Below, one piece after another: positions 1 through 6,309 of a stretch of 12,035 nucleotides of DNA. Location of the stretch: NCBI GenBank assembly GCA_964370735.1, contig CAYJLC010000058.1:1-12035 (forward strand), given 5' to 3'. Both the position numbers and the translations under genes were made by a program. The stretch's first letter is position 1. Each line of letters opens with the position of its first letter. The notes beneath the pieces were generated by a model, which did not search any database, had not been told where the DNA came from, and saw nothing but the letters and a program-made list of their open reading frames with translations. The DNA comes from CAYJLC01 sp964370735. Its GTDB lineage: Bacteria; Bacillota; Clostridia; Oscillospirales; Butyricicoccaceae.

Positions 1-1
1 A

Positions 2-751
2 ATCGACCAAAGCCCTATCGGCAGACAAAGTCGAAGCAATATCGCAACATACACAGAGGTTTTCACACTTATTAGAGAGCTGTTTTCCTCTCAAGCGGAG
101 GCCAAAAAGCAAAAGCTTAAACCGGCTGATTTTTCCTTTAATGTCAAGGGTGGGCGTTGTGAAAAATGCGAAGGGCTTGGCGTCATTTCGCTTGATATGC
201 AATTTTTAGATGATGTTGAGGTTGTTTGCCCTGTTTGCAGGGGGCACAGATTTAAAAAGAAAGTGCTATCTGTGCTATTTAAAGGCAAAAGCATTTCCGA
301 TATTTTAAATATGACTGTACTTGAAAACTTAGAGTTTTTTGAGGGAAACCACGAAATTTACAAAAAACTTAGCGTTATAAATGAAGTCGGTCTTGCGTAT
401 TTAAAACTTGGACAATCGACAACTACACTTTCAGGTGGTGAATGTCAGCGACTTAAACTGTCAAAAGAACTTGCAAAAGTGGGTAGTGGTCACACGTTAT
501 ATCTATTAGACGAGCCGACCACAGGGCTTCATCCATCTGACAGTGAGAAACTTTTAGCACTACTTCAAAAACTAGTAGGACAAAGTAACTCTGTATTTGT
601 AATTGAGCATAATACAGATATTTTAGCTAAAAGTGACTATATCATAGAACTTGGGCCATTTGGTGGTGATAAAGGTGGGGAGATTATAGCCACAGGCACA
701 CCTTTTGAAGTTTCTCTATGTGACAATAGTGCAACAGGTAGGTATTTTTAG
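2..751 (+). CDS. UvrA-family excinuclease ATPase, C-terminal part (5' truncated)
   Basis: Only the last 249 codons are present; the frame is open to the left window edge, and an internal ATG at 197 is not the true start. UvrA proteins are dimeric DNA-binding ATPases of nucleotide excision repair. Visible in order: the conserved stretch IDQSPIGR followed by RSNIATYT (canonical UvrA has TPRSNPATYT), a zinc module of two CxxC pairs (CEKC and CPVC, 19 residues apart), KGKSISDILNMTV, the ABC signature LSGGECQRLKLS, Walker B with LLDEPTTGLH, and the H-loop VIEHN. The signature is GECQRLKLSKEL where classical UvrA has GEAQRVKLASEL, and the protein ends SATGRYF without the usual tail. I therefore lean towards a UvrA-like paralogue (UvrA2 type, linked in other species to damage or drug tolerance) over the housekeeping copy. 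The missing N-terminus prevents a decision. Family membership is very secure; the subtype is inference. Confidence 0.93.
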   Translation: MDQSPIGRQSRSNIATYTEVFTLIRELFSSQAEAKKQKLKPADFSFNVKGGRCEKCEGLGVISLDMQFLDDVEVVCPVCRGHRFKKKVLSVLFKGKSISDILNMTVLENLEFFEGNHEIYKKLSVINEVGLAYLKLGQSTTTLSGGECQRLKLSKELAKVGSGHTLYLLDEPTTGLHPSDSEKLLALLQKLVGQSNSVFVIEHNTDILAKSDYIIELGPFGGDKGGEIIATGTPFEVSLCDNSATGRYF

Positions 752-788
752 AAAAAAGATCTAGCATAAACGATATGCAGTATAAGAA

Positions 789-829
789 AAGAGCATAAAT
801 TGAAACTCTAGGTTCAGATTTATGCTCTT
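789..829. terminator. Bidirectional intrinsic terminator between convergent genes
   Basis: A perfect 12-bp inverted repeat pairs 789-800 (AAGAGCATAAAT) with 818-829. An unpaired G at 817 is followed by four more pairs (801-804 with 813-816) closing an 8-nt loop. T-rich sequence lies on both sides, so it can serve the UvrA-family gene on the plus strand and the LacI-family gene on the minus strand. It sits 37 nt after one stop codon and 9 nt after the other. Confidence 0.85.
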
Positions 830-838
830 ATTTGCGTT

Positions 839-1879
839 TTATTTTGTACTATCTCTTATGATTAAAGATGGTGTCATATAAGTTTTTCTTATGGCTTTTA
901 TATTTGAAAAATCTTGATTTATATTGATTTTTGTATATAAATCATATACAGCAGCAATTCCTAAGTCTTCTTTTGAGCATTTAATTGTCGAAAGTGTAGG
1001 TTCTGTCATCTCAGCCATTGGAATATCATCAAATCCGATTATCGAAATATCTTCGGGAACAGAAAGTCCATGTGCTTTTATTGCACGAATTGCAGAAATA
1101 GCCAAAACATCATTGTCAGCAAAAAATGCATCTGGTAGTTTTGGTTTGCTATTTAACCAATTTGTGATATCAACATACGATTCTGCCGAGGATAATCCGA
1201 CATCTACTGTTGTAAATAATGACATATTATTGTTTTCTAATGTGCTTTTAAGCCCAAGTTCACGTTCGTCGAAGTTTAAAAGTCTTGATTTTGATTTTAT
1301 GTAGCCTATTTTTTTGCAACCACTATCGATTAAGGCTTTAGTGGCAAGTGAGCTTCCATAAAAATTATCGTTTCCGATACAGTCTTCTTCTCCTGCTAAA
1401 ATCATATTATCTAAAATAACTTTTGGAATATCTTTTGTGATTTCCATAAGCTTTCTCATAATAGATACAGTGCTTTGATTTATATCTGCAGCAAGAATAA
1501 CAAGTCCATCGGCACTTGTTAAAAGATCTAAAATATTTTGATCTAATACATTCCTAACATCGGTATATTTCACCAAAATATTATATCCAATTGCGTGGGC
1601 TGCTGCGTCAACCCCGTACAAAACCATGCTTTCAAAGAGGCTATGCTCGCCACTTTTAACATATTTATCGGTGATGACAAGATAACAAATAGTCTTGCTT
1701 TGCTGTTTTGTTTTGTTTTCTTTAGAAATTGCTGGTGTGAAACCTTGTTCTAAAGCTGCATTTAAAATCATATTTCGTGTTTTATCGCTAATTCCTGTCT
1801 TTCCATTTAAAGCAATGGAAACGGCTGCGGCTGATACACCTAATTTTTGTGCAAGCTCTTTTGAAGTTATATTGCCCAT
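839..1879 (-). CDS. LacI-family transcriptional regulator, probably of the xylose operon
   Basis: 346 residues, the normal length for LacI/GalR repressors. The N-terminal helix-turn-helix begins ITSKELAQKLGVSAAAVSIA and is followed by the hinge-type stretch ISDKTRNMILNAALEQGFTP. The rest is a periplasmic-binding-protein-like effector domain, with the usual NDNFYGSSLATKALIDSG, DAFFADNDVLAISAIRA and SIIGFDDIPMAEMTEPTLST motifs. The start is the ATG at 1879-1877, set by a strong AAGGAGGT site 5 nt upstream (plus-strand 1885-1892). It is transcribed divergently from the sugar-uptake operon, so it most likely represses or tunes that operon and probably itself, responding to an imported sugar or derivative. 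That role is inferred from position. Many Firmicutes control xyl genes with a ROK-family XylR instead, so the effector here need not be free xylose. Confidence 0.92.
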   Translation of the reverse strand: MGNITSKELAQKLGVSAAAVSIALNGKTGISDKTRNMILNAALEQGFTPAISKENKTKQQSKTICYLVITDKYVKSGEHSLFESMVLYGVDAAAHAIGYNILVKYTDVRNVLDQNILDLLTSADGLVILAADINQSTVSIMRKLMEITKDIPKVILDNMILAGEEDCIGNDNFYGSSLATKALIDSGCKKIGYIKSKSRLLNFDERELGLKSTLENNNMSLFTTVDVGLSSAESYVDITNWLNSKPKLPDAFFADNDVLAISAIRAIKAHGLSVPEDISIIGFDDIPMAEMTEPTLSTIKCSKEDLGIAAVYDLYTKININQDFSNIKAIRKTYMTPSLIIRDSTK

Positions 1880-1908
1880 GGTAAACCTCCTTGGACTTCT
1901 TATAAATA

Positions 1909-1949
1909 ATTTAGTTAAATTTAGTTATATTATATAATATATTTAGTTA
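1909..1949. repeat. Three ATTTAGTTA repeats, candidate operator sites
   Basis: ATTTAGTTA occurs at 1909-1917, 1919-1927 and 1941-1949, with start-to-start spacing of 10 and 22 bp, close to one and two helical turns. The first copy extends to ATTTAGTTAAAT (1909-1920), a palindrome apart from its two central bases. The copies cover the inferred lacI promoter and start region. A near copy (ATTTAGTTT, 2192-2200) overlaps the -10 of the forward promoter, and an inverted ATTTAGT lies at 2227-2233 just past its start site. Operator function is inference, and AT-richness raises the chance background. Confidence 0.45.
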
Positions 1950-1957
1950 AAAAGCAA
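1929..1957 (-). promoter_or_regulatory. Putative promoter of the LacI-family regulator
   Basis: On the minus strand, TTGCTT (plus 1952-1957) is followed after 17 bp by a perfect TATAAT (plus 1929-1934), which would start transcription near 1922, about 43 nt before the regulator ATG. The -35 matches consensus in only three positions, and the region is AT-rich enough to offer alternatives. Confidence 0.45.
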
Positions 1958-1965
1958 ATACAATA

Positions 1966-1996
1966 TTTGTGCGAAAATATGGTAGTTTCGCACAAA
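1966..1996. promoter_or_regulatory. Perfect 11-bp inverted repeat in the divergent control region
   Basis: TTTGTGCGAAA at 1966-1976 is repeated exactly inverted at 1986-1996, separated by 9 nt, so the arm centres are 20 bp apart. There is no T-run of terminator type and no gene ends nearby. It lies upstream of the inferred lacI promoter and about 180 bp before the forward promoter. The geometry suits a dimeric regulator binding two major grooves on one face of the DNA. It differs from the ATTTAGTTA repeats and may bind a different protein. No known operator is recognised. Confidence 0.5.
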
Positions 1997-2060
1997 AGAT
2001 AATGTTTTCCTTATTTTATATATAATTTTTTTATTTCAAATAAATATATTTTGTTAATAA

Positions 2061-2080
2061 TGCACAAAAATTATAGTGCA
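2061..2080. promoter_or_regulatory. Small palindrome TGCAC-N10-GTGCA
   Basis: Five-base arms at 2061-2065 and 2076-2080 flank a 10-nt AT spacer. The right arm of the larger inverted repeat upstream shares the octamer GCACAAAA (1990-1997 and 2062-2069), so this may be a weaker second site for the same factor. The short arms make chance a real alternative. Confidence 0.25.
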
Positions 2081-2175
2081 AAAACTAACTTTTAGCAATA
2101 TATACAACAATTAGTTCTGTAAATTGAACAAGTATACAAAAATTTAGAATATGCCAAAAATTTACTGTTTTCTTC

Positions 2176-2205
2176 TTGACGAAATTATATAATTTAGTTT
2201 ATAAT
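2176..2205 (+). promoter_or_regulatory. Promoter of the sugar-uptake/xylose operon
   Basis: TTGACG (2176-2181) and a perfect TATAAT (2200-2205) are separated by 18 bp, predicting a start near 2212 and a leader of roughly 57 nt before the binding-protein ATG at 2269. This is the best sigma-A match between 1880 and 2268. The TTG of the -35 is in frame with the downstream gene and could be mistaken for its start codon. Confidence 0.75.
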
Positions 2206-2268
2206 ACAGTTAAGATAAAGGGAATTACTAAATTCTCTAAATTTTTTAATCTGAAAGGAAACGACATT

Positions 2269-3390
2269 ATGAAAAAACTTTTAGCTTTATTCCTAGCAAT
2301 GGCTTTACCTATGAGCCTTGTAGCATGTACTCAAACAACAGAAACTCCAGATCCTTCTCCATCTACTACTACGGAAACTCCAGTAGAAACTGAGACTCCT
2401 TCTGAAGGTGGCGGTCTTGTTGGTGTTGCGATGCCTACAAAAGACTTACAAAGATGGAATCAAGATGGTTCTAACATGGAAGCGCAACTAATAGAGGCTG
2501 GTTATGAAGTAGACCTTCAATATGCTGCTAATGATATTGCAACTCAAGTAAGCCAAGTTGAAAATATGATTTCAAACGGTGTTGAAGTTTTAGTTGTTGC
2601 CTCTATCGATGGTTCTGCACTAGGAACAGTAATGGCACAAGCTAAAGAAGCTGACATTCCTGTAATTTCTTATGACAGATTAATCATGGATACAGATGCT
2701 GTTTCTTATTATGCAACATTCGATAACTATGACGTAGGTGTTAAACAAGGTTTATATATCGAAGAAGCTTTAGACCTTAAAAATGCTGGTGACAAAACTT
2801 ATAACATTGAGTTTATCACAGGTGACCCTGGAGATAACAACATCAACTTCTTCTTCGGTGGTGCAATGAGCATTTTACAACCATACTTAGATGCAGGTAC
2901 TCTAGTTTGTCCGTCTGGTCAAACAGAACAATCAGCAGTTGCAACTGCAAACTGGGCAACAGATGCTGCTCAATCTCGTTTTGAAAACATTTTATCTTCA
3001 TACTATTCAGATGGCACTCAATTAGATGCAGTTTTAGCTTCAAATGACTCAACTGCTATCGGTGTTGCTAATGCATTAGCATCATCTTATACAGGCGAAT
3101 ACCCAATATTAACTGGTCAAGACTGTGATATCGTTGCAGTTCAAAACATCGTTGATGGTAAACAATCTATGTCAGTATTTAAAGATACTCGTGACTTAGC
3201 TGTTAAAACTGTTGAAATGGTTGATGCTATTATGAAAGGTTCTGAACCTCCAGTAAATGATTCTGAAACTTATGACAATGGTACAGGTGTAATTCCATCT
3301 TACTTATGTGAACCAGTTGTTGGTACAATTGACAACTACGAAGAATTATTAATTGACTCAGGCTACTATTCAGCTGACCAAATTAAGTAA
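2269..3390 (+). CDS. chvE: Sugar-binding lipoprotein of a ChvE/GguAB-type ABC transporter
   Basis: This extracytoplasmic lipoprotein captures a monosaccharide for the transporter encoded just downstream. From the ATG at 2269 it has 373 residues: a lipoprotein signal peptide (MKKLLALFLAMALPMSLVAC, lipid-modified Cys20), a Thr/Pro/Glu-rich linker to about residue 46, then a Peripla_BP_4-type fold of the ChvE class. That fold shows PTKDLQRWNQDGSNM, VLVVASIDGSALG, VISYDRLIMDT, FITGDPGDNN, VLASNDSTAIGVANAL and LTGQDCDIVAVQNI. These regions carry the ligand contacts in ChvE-like proteins, which bind xylose, glucose, galactose or arabinose. The start is fixed by the signal peptide and an AAAGGAA site (2254-2260); a longer frame from TTG 2176 would begin inside the promoter. 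The gene heads the operon and is followed by an attenuator-like hairpin. Xylose as substrate is inferred from xylA and xylB. Confidence 0.93.
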   Translation: MKKLLALFLAMALPMSLVACTQTTETPDPSPSTTTETPVETETPSEGGGLVGVAMPTKDLQRWNQDGSNMEAQLIEAGYEVDLQYAANDIATQVSQVENMISNGVEVLVVASIDGSALGTVMAQAKEADIPVISYDRLIMDTDAVSYYATFDNYDVGVKQGLYIEEALDLKNAGDKTYNIEFITGDPGDNNINFFFGGAMSILQPYLDAGTLVCPSGQTEQSAVATANWATDAAQSRFENILSSYYSDGTQLDAVLASNDSTAIGVANALASSYTGEYPILTGQDCDIVAVQNIVDGKQSMSVFKDTRDLAVKTVEMVDAIMKGSEPPVNDSETYDNGTGVIPSYLCEPVVGTIDNYEELLIDSGYYSADQIK

Positions 3391-3412
3391 GAAATAAACC
3401 TTGACTTGATTG

Positions 3413-3454
3413 AATCGCTAGGCAAGCTACAAATACTTGTCTAGTGATTTTTTT
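3413..3454 (+). terminator. Attenuator-like intrinsic terminator between binding protein and ATPase genes
   Basis: A 14-bp stem (3413-3426 with 3436-3449, two positions as G-U pairs) closes a 9-nt loop and runs into seven Ts (3448-3454). It lies 22 nt after the binding-protein stop. The next gene is co-directional and has no convincing promoter of its own, so a partly read-through terminator is likely. It would keep binding-protein transcript in excess over the membrane components, a common arrangement in ABC import operons. Confidence 0.8.
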
Positions 3455-3473
3455 AAAATTTTAGCGATAAAAT

Positions 3474-3481
3474 GAGAGGAG
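3474..3481 (+). promoter_or_regulatory. Ribosome binding site that selects a TTG start
   Basis: GAGAGGAG at 3474-3481 lies 8 nt before TTG 3490-3492. It overlaps the upstream in-frame ATG at 3472, which has no ribosome binding site of its own at a usable distance. This favours the TTG as the real start of the ATPase gene. Confidence 0.7.
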
Positions 3482-3489
3482 CGATAGTA

Positions 3490-5025
3490 TTGTCTGAACT
3501 TATATTAGAAATGAAAAATATAACCAAGGTTTTTGGTCCTGTAAAAGCGCTAGACACAGTTAATTTAAAAGTAAAAAAAGGCAGTATCCATGCTCTTGTT
3601 GGAGAAAATGGTGCTGGAAAATCGACTCTTATGAATGTACTTTCGGGAGTATATGGCTATGGAAGCTATGACGGTGATATTGTATACGAGGGTGATGTGT
3701 GTAAATTCTCGAAAATTCACGATAGCGAAAACAAAGGTATAATAATCATACATCAAGAGCTTGCTTTAATCCCTGAGATGTCTATTGGCGAAAATATGTT
3801 CTTAGGAAATGAAAAAGGTGCAAAAGTCGCAATAGATTGGGACACTACATATAGTGAAGCCGATAAATATTTAAAAACAGTAGGACTTAAAGAATCTTCT
3901 AAAACAAAAATACGAGAGCTTGGTGTTGGTAAACAACAGCTTGTTGAAATAGCAAAAGCACTCGCAAAAAATGCAAAACTTCTTATACTTGATGAACCTA
4001 CATCGTCGCTAAACGAAGCAGATTCACAAGCACTTTTAGATTTGCTGCTTGAATTTAAAAAGCAAGGGATGACATCTATTATAATTTCACATAAACTAAA
4101 CGAAGTATCGTATGTTGCAGATGAAATTACAGTAATTCGTGATGGAAAAAGTATTGAAACTATCGAAAAAGGCGAAGAGGCTATCGATGAAGACCGTATT
4201 ATTAAAGGTATGGTTGGTCGTGAAATTTCTGATAGATTTCCAAAAAGATTAGAAAATTATGTCACTAAAGATGTGGCTTTAAAAGTAGATAATTGGACTG
4301 TTATGCACGCATCTTATAGAGATAGAAAAGTTGTAGACGATGTTTCTTTTAATATTAAAAGAGGCGAAGTTGTTGGTTTTTCTGGTCTTCAAGGTGCAGG
4401 CAGAACCGAACTTGTAATGAGCCTTTTTGGCAAAAGCTATGGGCAATATATGGGCGGTAAAATGCAAATTCTAGGCAAAGATGTTTCGCCTAAAAACGAA
4501 AGAGAAGCCATTAAATTGGGACTTGCATATGTAACAGAAGACAGAAAAGGCAATGGGCTTATTTTAACAAATCCTATTAGGATTAATACAACTTTAGCAA
4601 ATTTAACCGGAGTTTCTAAAAGAAGTGTAATCGATACCGATTTAGAATATGCAATTTCAATGGATTACGTTAAAAAAATGCACACAAAATGTTCAGGAGT
4701 TGAGCAAAATGTTGGAAACCTTTCTGGAGGTAATCAGCAGAAAGTTCTATTAGCAAAATGGATGTTTAGTGACCCTGAAATTCTAATTTTAGACGAGCCG
4801 ACAAGAGGTATCGATGTTGGTGCAAAATATGAAATTTATTGCATTATAAACGATTTAGTGGCAGCTGGAAAATCGGTAATCATCATTTCTTCTGAAATGC
4901 CAGAAGTTTTGGGTATGAGCGACCGTATTTATGTCATGAATGAGGGGAAAATCGCAGGCGAATTTAAAACTGAAGATGCTTCTCAAGAAAAAATTATGGC
5001 ATGCATATTAAAATCAGCAGAATAA
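3490..5025 (+). CDS. gguA: Sugar ABC transporter ATP-binding protein (double ABC, GguA/MmsA type)
   Basis: This cytoplasmic ATPase energises sugar import by the neighbouring permease. It has 511 residues and two fused ABC modules, typical of CUT2 monosaccharide importers. First module: Walker A GENGAGKS (38-45), Q-loop Gln89, signature LGVGKQQLVEIAKAL (144-158), Walker B LLILDEP (164-170), H-loop His201. Second module: degenerate Walker A GLQGAGRT (299-306, Arg for Lys), signature LSGGNQQ (411-417), Walker B ILILDEP (431-437), and Ser where the switch His would be. A degenerate second site is usual for this family. I chose TTG 3490 (MSELILEMKNITKVF) over ATG 3472 because of ribosome-binding-site position and because family members begin this way; with ATG the protein would have 517 residues. 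The stop is followed 14 nt later by the permease ATG, so the two are probably coupled. Confidence 0.93.
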   Translation: MSELILEMKNITKVFGPVKALDTVNLKVKKGSIHALVGENGAGKSTLMNVLSGVYGYGSYDGDIVYEGDVCKFSKIHDSENKGIIIIHQELALIPEMSIGENMFLGNEKGAKVAIDWDTTYSEADKYLKTVGLKESSKTKIRELGVGKQQLVEIAKALAKNAKLLILDEPTSSLNEADSQALLDLLLEFKKQGMTSIIISHKLNEVSYVADEITVIRDGKSIETIEKGEEAIDEDRIIKGMVGREISDRFPKRLENYVTKDVALKVDNWTVMHASYRDRKVVDDVSFNIKRGEVVGFSGLQGAGRTELVMSLFGKSYGQYMGGKMQILGKDVSPKNEREAIKLGLAYVTEDRKGNGLILTNPIRINTTLANLTGVSKRSVIDTDLEYAISMDYVKKMHTKCSGVEQNVGNLSGGNQQKVLLAKWMFSDPEILILDEPTRGIDVGAKYEIYCIINDLVAAGKSVIIISSEMPEVLGMSDRIYVMNEGKIAGEFKTEDASQEKIMACILKSAE

Positions 5026-5039
5026 AGGAGTTTTATTAT

Positions 5040-6266
5040 ATGAACAAATTATCTGAACATAAACTAGCCAAAAGTAGTTTGCCGATAGGTGAATGGGTTC
5101 AAAAGTATACAATGCTTATAATATTAGTTTTAGTAGTTGCATTTTTTACTTTAGGAACTGATGGTAAACTTCTTTTAGCTCAAAATGTTACTAACTTAAT
5201 TTCGCAAAATGCGTATGTATTCGTTCTTGCTGTTGGTATGCTTCTATGTATACTCACAGGTGGGAACATCGACCTTTCAGTAGGTTCAATTGTTGCCTTT
5301 GTTGGTGCTGTTGGTGCAATACTTATGCAAGATGGGGTTAATATTTGGGCTGCAAGTGCAACAATGCTTGTAATCGGTCTTGGTATTGGTGTTTGGCAAG
5401 GTTTCTGGATTGCCTATGTTAGGGTTCCACCTTTTATAGTAACTCTTGCTGGAATGCTTGTATTTCGTGGGCTTGCAAATGTGGTACTTGAAGGTATGAC
5501 AGTTGCTATCAAAGATGAAACTTTTGTAAGTACCTTTGGAGGTGGCGCAAACCCATACCTGCCTGAATTTTTTGGCGTTATCACAACAATGTCTGGAGGC
5601 CAAGAAGTAACATACGACATCTTCACTTTAGTAGTTGGTGCTTTAGCAATTTTAGGATTTGTAGCGTATCAATTCATTTCAAGAAATGCTCGTGCAAAAA
5701 AAGGGTATGAAGTTGAATCTATGGGAGTGATGATTGGGAAAACTCTTCTAATCATCGCTGGTATCGTGTTCTTCACAGTAAAATTAAGCGAATACAAGGG
5801 AATACCTACTTCTCTAATTTGGGTTGCAGTAATCATTGTAATTTATGCTTATATCACATCAAAAACAACAGTTGGTAGACATTTTTATGCTGTTGGTGGT
5901 AATGAAAAAGCCGCAAAACTTTCTGGTATCAACACAAACAAAGTATATTTTATGGCGTATGCAAATATGGGTCTTTTATCAGCATTAGCCGGTATGCTTA
6001 CAATAGCGAGAATGACATCAGCACAACCAACTTATGGCCAAAACTATGAGATGGATGCAATCGGTGCTTGTTTTATAGGTGGCGCATCTGCTTATGGTGG
6101 CATAGGAACTGTTCCAGGCGTTATCATTGGTGCAATTTTAATGGGTGTTATAAACCTTGGCATGAGCATTATGGGTGTTGATGCAAACTACCAAAGAGTT
6201 GTTAAAGGTTTAGTATTACTTGCAGCTGTAATATTCGATGTTGTATCAAAAAGACGTAAAAGATAA
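5040..6266 (+). CDS. gguB: Sugar ABC transporter permease (GguB type)
   Basis: This inner-membrane channel subunit of the CUT2 sugar importer belongs to the BPD_transp_2 family. From ATG 5040 it has 408 residues with many hydrophobic segments, starting with one at about 24-38. The family landmark TGGNIDLSVGSIVAF lies at 73-87, and VGGNEKAAKLSGIN and IGGASAYGGIGTVPGVIIGA follow in the second half. It ends in a short basic tail (SKRRKR). The start is set by AAAGGAG at 5024-5030, which overlaps the ATPase stop codon; an earlier in-frame ATG at 5001 lies inside the ATPase gene and would add a polar 13-residue extension with no ribosome binding site. The permease probably forms a homodimer with the double-ABC subunit. 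Substrate range cannot be read from the sequence; xylose is inferred from the operon. Confidence 0.93.
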   Translation: MNKLSEHKLAKSSLPIGEWVQKYTMLIILVLVVAFFTLGTDGKLLLAQNVTNLISQNAYVFVLAVGMLLCILTGGNIDLSVGSIVAFVGAVGAILMQDGVNIWAASATMLVIGLGIGVWQGFWIAYVRVPPFIVTLAGMLVFRGLANVVLEGMTVAIKDETFVSTFGGGANPYLPEFFGVITTMSGGQEVTYDIFTLVVGALAILGFVAYQFISRNARAKKGYEVESMGVMIGKTLLIIAGIVFFTVKLSEYKGIPTSLIWVAVIIVIYAYITSKTTVGRHFYAVGGNEKAAKLSGINTNKVYFMAYANMGLLSALAGMLTIARMTSAQPTYGQNYEMDAIGACFIGGASAYGGIGTVPGVIIGAILMGVINLGMSIMGVDANYQRVVKGLVLLAAVIFDVVSKRRKR

Positions 6267-6309
6267 TTAAATCAGTTAAAAATATTAAATAAAATTTAAG
6301 GAGAAAAAT

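Noticed and set aside
924..1304. Plus-strand 126-codon frame within the LacI-family gene
   Set aside because: Antisense shadow of the conserved effector-binding domain; no ribosome binding site or recognisable fold.
1880..2268. Catabolite-repression (cre) site for CcpA
   Set aside because: No stretch fits the TGnAAnCGnTnnCA pattern; the CG-containing inverted repeat at 1966-1996 has the wrong spacing.
3401..3430. Possible separate promoter for the ATPase gene (TTGACT at 3401)
   Set aside because: No TATAAT-like box at the right distance; that position is occupied by the terminator stem.
5286..5626. Overlapping minus-strand frames inside the permease gene
   Set aside because: Shadow frames of a strongly recognised membrane protein, with low-complexity Lys/Asn/Thr/Cys composition and no start signals.
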